DNA from: Methanimicrococcus sp.
Lineage (GTDB): Archaea; Halobacteriota; Methanosarcinia; Methanosarcinales; Methanosarcinaceae
NCBI GenBank assembly: GCA_009783635.1
Contig: WRDC01000012.1
Coordinates: forward strand, 1 to 20,149
Length of the DNA stretch: 20,149 nt
Direction: 5' to 3'
Shown here: positions 14,229 through 20,149 of the stretch, in pieces
Numbering within the stretch: position 1 is the stretch's first letter
How the letters are laid out: every line of letters starts with the position of its first letter
Position numbers and translations under genes: made by a program
Notes under the pieces: model-generated
What the model was told of the DNA's origin: nothing
Seen by the model: only the letters and a program-made list of their open reading frames with translations
Databases searched by the model: none

Positions 14229-14612
14229 TTAAATGCGGTGTTTGCCGCCTTTGGGTCTGGTACCGTCGTGGGGGATCGGCGTCACGTCTTCAATTCTGCC
14301 GATGCGAATACCTGCGCGGGCAAAGGCACGGATGGTGGCCTGGGCGCCGGGTCCGGGGTTTCTTTGTTTGTTACCGCCGGGCGCTCTCACTTTGATGTGA
14401 ATGCCTGTGATGCCTTTGTCTTTCAATTGTTCCGCAAGCTGGTTGGCCATCTGCATTGCCGTGTAGGGTGAACTTTCATCGCGGGCTGCCTTAACAACCA
14501 TACCGCCTGATGATTTGGCGATTGTTTCGGCACCGGTTAAGTCTGTCACGGTGATGATGGTGTTGTTGAATGAAGATTTGATGTGAGCGATGGCCCATTT
14601 CATTTCAGACAT
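14229..14612 (-). CDS. rps11: Small-subunit ribosomal protein uS11
   Basis: This 127-residue platform protein of the 30S subunit contacts 16S rRNA and the mRNA exit region. The family sequence is recognisable throughout: HIKSSFNNTIITVTDLTG, a GGMVVKAARDESSPYTAMQMA core, IKVRAPGGNKQRNPGPGAQ and IGRIEDVTPIPHDGTRPKGG. The terminal residues (KHRI) differ from the usual Arg-rich GRRV type of ending. AGGAGG lies eight bases before the ATG. Its start is two bases after the rps4 stop codon, so translation is probably coupled. Confidence 0.97.
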   Translation of the reverse strand: MSEMKWAIAHIKSSFNNTIITVTDLTGAETIAKSSGGMVVKAARDESSPYTAMQMANQLAEQLKDKGITGIHIKVRAPGGNKQRNPGPGAQATIRAFARAGIRIGRIEDVTPIPHDGTRPKGGKHRI

Positions 14613-14614
14613 AA

Positions 14615-15334
14615 TCAGTTCCTCCTGGGTGCTGCCGGCGCTCCGTCAGTGCGCGGGGGGCCGCGCGGGGGACCTCTCGGCGCGCCTCTGCCGCCGCCTT
14701 TTTTGCCGCCTTTCTTACCGTCGGCCGGAGCGCGTGCTTTTCTGTTCTGTTCAACCGCGGCTCTGAGAGTCATGCCGTCGGCGATAGCGGATGCGATTTG
14801 GATCGGTCTCTCGGGATGAGATTCTGTTGTCAGGGGAGATTCGCCGTAATAAGTGATGTTCATCTCGTCTTCCGTTGAAATGAGCATACTCGGAACGGTG
14901 GCTCTTCTGCCGTTGACAGCGATATGACCGTGCGTGATAAATTGACGGGATTGGCGAACGGTTCTTGCGAGACCGAGTCTTAAGACTTGGGTCTGAAGTC
15001 TGCGTTCGAGGATGTTTTCCGATTTCAGGCCGAGGATGTCGTCGACTTCCGCGCCGGGTTTTAAGATACCGTACCGGATCAATCGGCCGAGGATTTGGTC
15101 GGCTTCGACTTTGGCGTTTCCTTTTAATTCTCCGTCGGGAGAGGAAGCGACAACGGCCAAAAGGCCCATGGCGTCGGTTCTGTATTTACGAAGAACACTC
15201 TCCGCCTTCCAGATTTCCCGTTTGTTTCGAAGACCGTAGGCTTTGACCAATTCAACTTCACCGGCCATTCTGGTGTCTTGCCAGGGGTGGTTGGGTGTCT
15301 CATAAGACTTATTTTTCTTACCGGGGTATACCAT
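14615..15334 (-). CDS. rps4: Small-subunit ribosomal protein uS4 with a GC-rich Gly/Pro/Arg tail
   Basis: uS4 is a primary 16S rRNA binder that starts 30S assembly. The 239 residues include the archaeal N-terminus (MVYPGKKNKSYETPNHPW) and an S4 RNA-binding domain (RRLQTQVLRLGLARTVRQSRQF at its start, HGHIAVNGRR in the middle). After about residue 197 an unusual tail of roughly 40 residues is composed of Lys/Gly then repeated GPPR units. It is encoded by GC-rich tandem DNA (14618-14715), unlike the rest of the window. Ribosome site GTGAG is weak. It lies 12 bases after rps13 and two before rps11. Confidence 0.96.
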   Translation of the reverse strand: MVYPGKKNKSYETPNHPWQDTRMAGEVELVKAYGLRNKREIWKAESVLRKYRTDAMGLLAVVASSPDGELKGNAKVEADQILGRLIRYGILKPGAEVDDILGLKSENILERRLQTQVLRLGLARTVRQSRQFITHGHIAVNGRRATVPSMLISTEDEMNITYYGESPLTTESHPERPIQIASAIADGMTLRAAVEQNRKARAPADGKKGGKKGGGRGAPRGPPRGPPRTDGAPAAPRRN

Positions 15335-15346
15335 TTCAACTCACAC

Positions 15347-15853
15347 TCACTTCTTCTTTCTGACACCAACGGTTGAGCCGCGTCTGCCTGTGGATTTTGT
15401 TCTCTGTCCTCTGACTTTGAGACCTCTTTCGTGCCTGAGGCCTCTGTAAGCGCGGACTTTCTTTAAGGTATTGATATCTTCTTTGAAGGTCAATTCAATA
15501 TCAATGCCGAGCAAGTGTTTGTTTTCGCCGGTCAGCAAGTCTTTTTGTCTGTTTAACATCCAAACGGGCGCCGACTTCTCAATGTTGAAGATGGAGGCGT
15601 CCAGCTTTGTGATTTCTTCATCGGATAAGTAACCGATGACCGCGGTAGGTTCGATTCCCGCGTCTTTGGCGATAATTTTAGAAATACGAAGACCGATGCC
15701 GTCAATGCCTGTGAGGGCGTATTGAACCTGTTGGGCACCTTTCAAGTCTGTATTCATAATACGAACAAGATGCTTTATTTCATCTTCCGCCGGTTTTTCT
15801 TCAACCACCGGTTTAGGATTTTCGACTTTTTCATTTGCTTTTTTCTTAGCCAT
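15347..15853 (-). CDS. rps13: Small-subunit ribosomal protein uS13
   Basis: uS13 sits at the top of the 30S head and contacts 23S rRNA and the P-site tRNA. The 168-residue protein has a Lys/Glu/Pro-rich N-terminal extension of about 27 residues and then the family core: HLVRIMNTDLKGAQQVQYALTGIDGIG, a helix-turn-helix region, and the basic C-terminus RAYRGLRHERGLKVRGQRT plus a Lys tail. The longer frame to 15940 is rejected, because AAGGAGG precedes the ATG at 15853 by seven bases. It is the first gene of rps13-rps4-rps11-rpo3, with promoter candidates near 15925 and 15973. Confidence 0.96.
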   Translation of the reverse strand: MAKKKANEKVENPKPVVEEKPAEDEIKHLVRIMNTDLKGAQQVQYALTGIDGIGLRISKIIAKDAGIEPTAVIGYLSDEEITKLDASIFNIEKSAPVWMLNRQKDLLTGENKHLLGIDIELTFKEDINTLKKVRAYRGLRHERGLKVRGQRTKSTGRRGSTVGVRKKK

Positions 15854-15920
15854 ATGTTTTCCTCCTTGGGAAAAACGCATCGTGTAGCCCGAACTCGTGA
15901 AAACGGTTACGAGCAGCCCA

Positions 15921-15982
15921 TTAAATATAAAAGGCTTCAATCTAATGCTTGAAACTGAAAGGATTCATCTTATATAATCTTT
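15921..15982 (-). promoter_or_regulatory. Two TATA-like elements upstream of rps13
   Basis: On the minus strand AGATTATATAAG (about 15970-15981) and CCTTTTATATTTAAT (about 15921-15935) both resemble archaeal TATA boxes. The first is preceded by purines, like a BRE. They would give leaders of roughly 95 and 50 nt. The remaining upstream stretch to 16080 shows nothing else I can assign. Confidence 0.5.
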
Positions 15983-16102
15983 TCAGGTCGGTACCGGAAT
16001 TTGTTTTCGGAATTTGTTTTGGGGTCACGGGAAGAACATCAGGAACCGGGTGTTCAAATCATAACCCGCCGAGCCAATCAATATGAAAAAGTACGAAAAT
16101 TA

Positions 16103-16162
16103 TATGAAAAAAAATGAGAAAACTGAGAAAAAATGAAAAAACTGAGAAAAAAATAAGAAAAA
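16103..16162 (-). repeat. T-rich (minus strand) array following tRNA-Ser
   Basis: On the plus strand variants of AAAACTGAGAAAAAAATG are repeated about four times. On the minus strand this is a series of T-runs separated by CTCAG or CAT, placed directly after the tRNA-Ser 3' end. This fits a multi-site U-tract terminator. Confidence 0.7.
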
Positions 16163-16163
16163 G

Positions 16164-16246
16164 CGCCGAGAGGGAGATTTGAACTCCCGAGGGGCTGCGC
16201 CCCACAAGCTTTCCAGGCTTGCGCCCTACCGCTAGACTACCTCGGC
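16164..16246 (-). tRNA. tRNA-Ser (anticodon GGA)
   Basis: This is an 83-nt class II tRNA. The acceptor GCCGAGG pairs with TCTCGGC (one G-U) and the discriminator is G. The anticodon stem CAAGC/GCTTG encloses CTGGAAA, giving anticodon GGA. The variable arm is a long hairpin (GGGGC/GCCCC), and the T-arm is GGGAG/CTCCC with a TTCAAAT loop. No CCA, no intron. A TATA-like ATATATAC near 16278-16287, overlapping the end of cbf5, lies about 36 bp upstream. Confidence 0.96.
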
Positions 16247-16287
16247 ATGAAGCAGGAATTATAAAATAGGTTTCTGGTATATATTTG

Positions 16288-17346
16288 TTATTCTTCGGAA
16301 GAGTCTGACAAAGAACATTCCTCTCGTTTTTGTCTGTTTTTCCAACATTTCGGATAAATTCCTTTGTCCATCAAAACCGCCTTCGGCTTCGCGACAAACC
16401 CTTTTGCCGCCCCTTGGATTTCATCCGCCGTCATCAGCGCCGTTGACAGGGAAACAACTTCCCCTTTTTGCGTAAAAACGGCAACCAATTCTCCTTTTTG
16501 AATATTCGTACTGTAACCCGAAACACCGGCTTTAGCCAAAAACGCGCCCGAACAAAGCGCGTCAACCGCCGTATCGCGGACAATAAGATAAGGCAATTGA
16601 GAAAAGGCCGACTCCATCGGCAGAATCAAATGTCTCAGCTCTGATTCATCGCCCGTCTCCCGCCACAAAACGTAAGCGTCTTTCAGTTCCTGCAGGGAGA
16701 CGAGGCGGCTGTCATCAAAAGGCCCGGCTTTGGAGCGGACCAGTTCTTGCATCTGCGCGCCTGCGCCGAGCGAGAGTCCGATATCGTGGCATAACTTTCG
16801 GATATAGGTGCCCGCCTCACAGCCAACGCGCATCAAGACATATGTCTCCTGAATTTCTAAAATGTCGATGTAATAAATCCGGCGCAAGCGAAGCGCTCTT
16901 TTCACCGCCGACCGGACGGGCGGCATTTGGTAAACATTGCCGGAGAATTGAGAAACAGCGGAACGGATCGATTTTTCGGGAACGGAACGGTGCAATTTCA
17001 TCAAACAAATATATTCTTTCCCCGACAAGCGAAGCGCCGCAACCGCCCGGGTTGCTTTTCCGATCATCACGGGCTGAACGCCCGTCACGGCGGGATCCAA
17101 TGAACCCGAATGGCCGGCCGCAGAAACGCCCAAAATGTCGCGGACATAAGCCGCTATTTCATGACTGGTCGGCCCGGAAGGTTTGTTGGTGACAACAACG
17201 CCCTTGTCGATATATTCCAAAATCGGCCGGTCCGCCGGAGCCGTTCCGTAAGGGCCGTCCGCTGTGATTTCAGACAGTTCGACAAGGCTTCCGCTTTTCG
17301 TAAAAAACCAATCGTTTCGAAATGACTCCTTTTCTTTCTTTTGCAT
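16288..17346 (-). CDS. cbf5: tRNA/rRNA pseudouridine synthase Cbf5 (archaeal TruB)
   Basis: Cbf5 converts uridine to pseudouridine, either at tRNA U55 or in rRNA guided by H/ACA RNAs with Nop10, L7Ae and Gar1. The 352-residue protein shows NKPSGPTSHE at 54-63, the catalytic loop GHSGSLDP with Asp84, GKEYICLMKLHR, and RVGCEAGTYIRKLCHDIG. A C-terminal PUA domain spans roughly 250-330. I use the ATG at 17346, since one more upstream codon would be TTG. No ribosome site is visible, so the message may be leaderless or weakly initiated. It precedes tRNA-Ser and rps13, an order I recall from other euryarchaea. The interval upstream is a 60-bp minisatellite. Confidence 0.94.
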   Translation of the reverse strand: MQKKEKESFRNDWFFTKSGSLVELSEITADGPYGTAPADRPILEYIDKGVVVTNKPSGPTSHEIAAYVRDILGVSAAGHSGSLDPAVTGVQPVMIGKATRAVAALRLSGKEYICLMKLHRSVPEKSIRSAVSQFSGNVYQMPPVRSAVKRALRLRRIYYIDILEIQETYVLMRVGCEAGTYIRKLCHDIGLSLGAGAQMQELVRSKAGPFDDSRLVSLQELKDAYVLWRETGDESELRHLILPMESAFSQLPYLIVRDTAVDALCSGAFLAKAGVSGYSTNIQKGELVAVFTQKGEVVSLSTALMTADEIQGAAKGFVAKPKAVLMDKGIYPKCWKNRQKREECSLSDSSEE

Positions 17347-17423
17347 CAAGAAGGAAAACGGGAATCTGAATTAAAAAGATAGCGATGATGAATGAACAGA
17401 AAAAAAAGTTGAATAAAGAAACG

Positions 17424-17597
17424 GGAAACAAAGGAATTGTGTGTTGATTCCTGTTGTGACCCATTCTGAAAAATAAAAAAACGGAAACAAAGGAATTGTG
17501 TGTTGATTCCTATTGTGACCCATTCTGAAAAATAAAAAAAACGGAAACAAAGGAATTGTGTGTTGATTCCTATTGTGACCTTTTTTGAAAACAAAAC
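17424..17597. repeat. Three tandem copies of a 59-60 bp unit
   Basis: Copies start at 17424, 17483 and 17543 and are nearly identical; the third diverges at its end. Each contains an inverted repeat AGGAAT with ATTCCT around nine bases, and a poly-A tract of growing length. The copies are adjacent with no unique spacers. They lie upstream of cbf5 and may carry its promoter or terminate minus-strand transcription from further upstream. Confidence 0.88.
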
Positions 17598-17658
17598 CGG
17601 AAAACGCCTGACGAATGTCTGTTATTTTTACGGTATGATTTAAAAGCGAAAAAAAGGT

Positions 17659-17679
17659 AGCCGAGTCGAAGACCCGGCT
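17659..17679 (+). terminator. Hairpin followed by T-runs, terminator-like on both strands
   Basis: AGCCGAGTC pairs with GACCCGGCT (one mismatch) across GAA. On the plus strand it is followed by TTTTATTCG and then a long T-rich array. On the minus strand it is followed by ACC and seven T. No plus-strand gene is visible upstream, which suggests an unrecognised short transcript or a minus-strand role. Confidence 0.45.
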
Positions 17680-17694
17680 TTTATTCGTTTTTCA

Positions 17695-17891
<197 letters not shown>

Positions 17892-17982
17892 ATACGAAAG
17901 CTAAAAAACATAAGGAAAGTTGACAAGGTATAAAAATATTGCGGTTCCGGAGAGAGAAAAAGACTATCAGTTGACACGAGAT

Positions 17983-18266
17983 ATAATTCGATATTCGAAT
18001 TATTATATGATGTAAATAAAAAATAAATATATTTTTCATCAAAAATTTTCTGAATTTAAATTCAGGCAAATTATTGAGGAATTTTTGCTTTATCCACTTA
18101 TTTTTTGATTAAAATTGTCTCTTTTTTATTTTTTTGGAAAATTATGCTTCTCGGTTATTTGAAAATCTTTTAATCTCTCAATCCTGTTTTTAGATTTGTT
18201 AAAGCCATAACAAAATAAGTGTAAATGTATATATATATATATATAATAACTTATTTATGCTTTGTT
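17983..18266. promoter_or_regulatory. Three palindromes in the AT-rich region upstream of the SpvB-like gene
   Basis: Within the 442-bp geneless stretch 17891-18332 there is a 9-bp inverted repeat, ATAATTCGA at 17983-17991 and TCGAATTAT at 17995-18003. A perfect 16-bp palindrome CTGAATTTAAATTCAG lies at 18050-18065. A third inverted repeat (AAATAAGT at 18213-18220, ACTTATTT at 18249-18256, with AACAAA/TTTGTT outside) flanks an alternating TA run at 18228-18245. They may be operators, hairpins or a promoter. No ORF of substance lies here. Confidence 0.5.
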
Positions 18267-18332
18267 GCGATTAACTGGCTTAATTATTTTTGTTGATTTT
18301 TAAAATTATTTTAGATTAAATGCGTGATAGAT

Positions 18333-20149
18333 ATGGATTTGAAAAAATTTATTACTTTTTGTATTGCTTTAATGATTCTGACACCTTCTTTTTCATTCGC
18401 GCTTGAAGCGGAACCTTCGGATTCTTCTTCCGGTAGTTTTTCATCCCTTGATTCTTCTCCGTCTGAAACCGCCCGAGCTTCAAAATCAGATGGCGTGACT
18501 GAAAATTTTGACAATTACACTTTCTCGGATTTAGAAGAAACAAATTTAGACGGTCTGTTACAAGAAGAAAATCTTGGAATTTTTGATTCAGATGAAACAA
18601 TGTCAATGATGGCCGGAGTCACATCAGCCGGCCCCGAATTCGATCTATCTTCTTTAACATCAATTCAAGAAGATTTCGGTTTTTCAAATGATGCTTATTT
18701 AACAAGCCTTTTTTCGGGCGCTGCCGTTTATACCTACCCCATTAATGTTCCGAAAGGAATTGCGGGTTTTCAACCAAAAGTTGAGTTGTCCTATAACAGT
18801 CAAAGCGTTGGCGGCCATTACGGCTGGCTTGGAGACGGCTGGTCCTTGAATGAATATTACATTTTAAGAGACATCAATTACACGCCAAATAATACTTCAG
18901 ATGACCGCTTCAAATTGATATTTGATGGCCAAAGCCACAAGTTAATATATTCCGAAACAGACGGTTTTTATCATACCGAAATTGAAACTTATATGAAAAT
19001 TCAAAAAGAAGCCGGCGGTTCCAATCAAAAAGGAGAATATTGGACCGTGACAACAAAAGATGGCACCTTATATCGTTTCGGCTATACTTCCGATTCAGAG
19101 CTTTTAAATTCCGTTTCCGGTCGCGATTATGTGACGAAGTGGAAATTGGATCAAATCGAAGATGTGAACGGGAATTTAATTGTTTACAATTACGTTAAAA
19201 ATCCCGTAGCCGGTGAAATCGGCACCTCTTATTTGAGCAATATCTCCTATAATAACGGATTTAATATTATTGAATTTGAAAGGATGAATAAACCCGTCAC
19301 ATTCAAAGGATACAGAGACGGCAGTCAGGTCTCTGAAAAATGTTTATTGTCCGCGGTTTCAATTAAAGCGGAGGAGCAGCTTGTTTATAAATATAAAATC
19401 CAATATGCATCTAAAAATCATGTTTTATTGGATTCAATTTCTTTGATTGGAGCAGATGACACAAGTTTGCCGGCGACAATTTTTAGTTATGGTGAGATTG
19501 ACGATTTTGTTTTTGATTCTTCTTGGGAGTTTCCTACATACATCGTGGATACTACAAGGGATCTAGGCGTTCGATTTGTTGACGTAAATGGGGATGGACT
19601 TACCGATATTGTCCAATCATTTGATAGGGGTACAACTCCCATCCTGCCTCCCGGTTCTTCAGTCTCAAATGTTTGGATTAACACAGGCAGTGGCTTTGTT
19701 CTTGATTCCTCGAGGTCTATTCCTTTGAGAATTATTATGGATGAGCATGATACAGGCGCTCGATTTGTTGACATAAACGGTGATGGTCTTACTGACATTG
19801 TTCTAGCTTTTACTTCATCCACATATGTTTGGATTAACACAGGCAGTGATTTTGTTCTTGATTCTACTTGGTCTATTCCTATAAAATATACTTGGGATAA
19901 ATACATACATTTTGCTGATATAAACAATGACGGTCTGCCCGATATCGTCCAATTCAATCCCCTTACTTCAGCCTCAAATGTCTGGATTAACACAGGCAGT
20001 GGTTTTGTTCTCGATTCTTCTTGGTCTACTCCAAATTTATCAGGGCCGGAAACGAATGGCATTATTTTCACCGACATAAACGGTGATGGTTATCCTGATA
20101 TTATCGCAAACACATCGTCTGGGAAAGTTTTGATTAATACAGGCAGTAA
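18333..20149 (+). CDS. Secreted SpvB/TcB-like (Rhs toxin-complex family) protein, N-terminal part
   Basis: The frame is open for 605 codons to the window edge. Residues 1-23 are a Sec signal peptide (MDLKKF, hydrophobic core, SFA before L24). Residues of about 24-115 are a Ser/Asp/Glu-rich linker. From about 128 comes the SpvB domain: YPINVPKGIAGFQPKVELSY, NSQSVGGHYGWLGDGWSL, then DRFKLIFDGQSHKLIY. From about 410 there are four FG-GAP/VCBS-type repeats with calcium-loop motifs (DVNGDGLTD at 417, DINGDGLTD at 480, DINNDGLPD at 529, DINGDGYPD at 581). This is the opening half of a TcdB/SpvB-type protein, which normally continues into YD/Rhs repeats and a variable C-terminal effector. GTGAT (18324-18328) precedes the ATG. 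Base composition is more AT-rich than its neighbours. The downstream domains are not visible. Confidence 0.88.
   Translation, partial: MDLKKFITFCIALMILTPSFSFALEAEPSDSSSGSFSSLDSSPSETARASKSDGVTENFDNYTFSDLEETNLDGLLQEENLGIFDSDETMSMMAGVTSAGPEFDLSSLTSIQEDFGFSNDAYLTSLFSGAAVYTYPINVPKGIAGFQPKVELSYNSQSVGGHYGWLGDGWSLNEYYILRDINYTPNNTSDDRFKLIFDGQSHKLIYSETDGFYHTEIETYMKIQKEAGGSNQKGEYWTVTTKDGTLYRFGYTSDSELLNSVSGRDYVTKWKLDQIEDVNGNLIVYNYVKNPVAGEIGTSYLSNISYNNGFNIIEFERMNKPVTFKGYRDGSQVSEKCLLSAVSIKAEEQLVYKYKIQYASKNHVLLDSISLIGADDTSLPATIFSYGEIDDFVFDSSWEFPTYIVDTTRDLGVRFVDVNGDGLTDIVQSFDRGTTPILPPGSSVSNVWINTGSGFVLDSSRSIPLRIIMDEHDTGARFVDINGDGLTDIVLAFTSSTYVWINTGSDFVLDSTWSIPIKYTWDKYIHFADINNDGLPDIVQFNPLTSASNVWINTGSGFVLDSSWSTPNLSGPETNGIIFTDINGDGYPDIIANTSSGKVLINTGS
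19566..20149 (+). repeat. Four FG-GAP/VCBS coding repeats
   Basis: DNA repeats of 147-189 bp encode FVDVNGDGLTDIV-like loops followed by VWINTGSGFVLDSSWS-like strands. Calcium-loop starts are at 19581, 19770, 19917 and 20073. The stretch TGGATTAACACAGGCAGTG is almost unchanged between copies, which points to recent duplication or gene conversion. Each repeat would be one blade of a beta-propeller. Confidence 0.85.

Noticed and set aside
15854..15940. Longer start for rps13
   Set aside because: AAGGAGG stands directly before the ATG at 15853, and the extension reads through a promoter-like region.
17424..17597. Possible CRISPR array
   Set aside because: The three units are adjacent and alike over their whole 59-60 bp, with no unique spacers between a shorter conserved repeat. 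No cas gene is near.
19487..20077. Minus-strand open frame of 196 codons
   Set aside because: It runs opposite the FG-GAP repeats, and its apparent repeats (EESRTKPLPVLIQTF) are the complement of that coding DNA. The plus-strand frame has clear family motifs.

Overview
The window looks like a piece of a euryarchaeal, probably methanogen, chromosome. A Methanosarcinales-like host-associated lineage is my best guess, but that rests on protein recognition alone. The archaeal signs are a ribosomal/RNA polymerase block (S13, S4, S11, Rpo3), Cbf5, Trm5, the KEOPS subunit Cgi121, an e-MtaB-type methylthiotransferase, class II (GlpX) fructose-bisphosphatase, intron-less tRNAs without an encoded CCA, TATA-type promoters and Shine-Dalgarno sites of the GGAG and GTGAT kinds. 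There is no insertion sequence, integrase, CRISPR array or rRNA.

Layout. 1-1.95 kb: a minus-strand secreted beta-helix adhesin anchored by a C-terminal membrane helix. 2-5.6 kb (plus): tRNA-Arg(CCT), a GNAT acetyltransferase, an Mrp/NBP35 Fe-S carrier ATPase, two small unknown genes and, between them, an AN1 zinc-finger/rhomboid membrane protease. 5.6-5.85 kb: a GC-rich tandem element carrying hairpins. 5.86-8.9 kb (minus): a NYN-domain protein, then trm5 translationally overlapped with a flavodoxin/2x[4Fe-4S] protein. 9.06-9.7 kb (plus): purN behind a ten-codon leader ORF. 9.8-17.35 kb (minus): mtaB, glpX, cgi121, tRNA-Leu(GAG), rpo3, rps11, rps4, rps13, tRNA-Ser(GGA) and cbf5. 17.35-18.33 kb: a geneless, repeat-rich, AT-rich gap with a 32-T run and several palindromes. 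18.33 kb to the end (plus): the start of a large secreted SpvB/TcB-like protein that runs off the window.

How the genes fit together. The centre is a translation block: ribosomal proteins and an RNA polymerase subunit, three tRNAs, rRNA/tRNA pseudouridylation (Cbf5), and three separate enzymes or subunits that act on tRNA position 37 (Trm5 for m1G37, KEOPS for t6A37, MtaB for ms2t6A37). Four products carry or handle Fe-S clusters or their cysteine motifs (Mrp, the flavodoxin-ferredoxin, MtaB, and Rpo3, whose cysteine pattern is altered). The two ends are surface/secretion biology: adhesin and SpvB-like protein.

The most striking non-coding pattern is that many genes end in their own short-period tandem array, different in sequence from gene to gene, usually T-rich on the sense strand and in several cases starting exactly at the stop codon. 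I read these as expanded archaeal U-tract terminators. The most striking gene is the SpvB/TcB-like ORF, a toxin-complex architecture in an archaeal setting.
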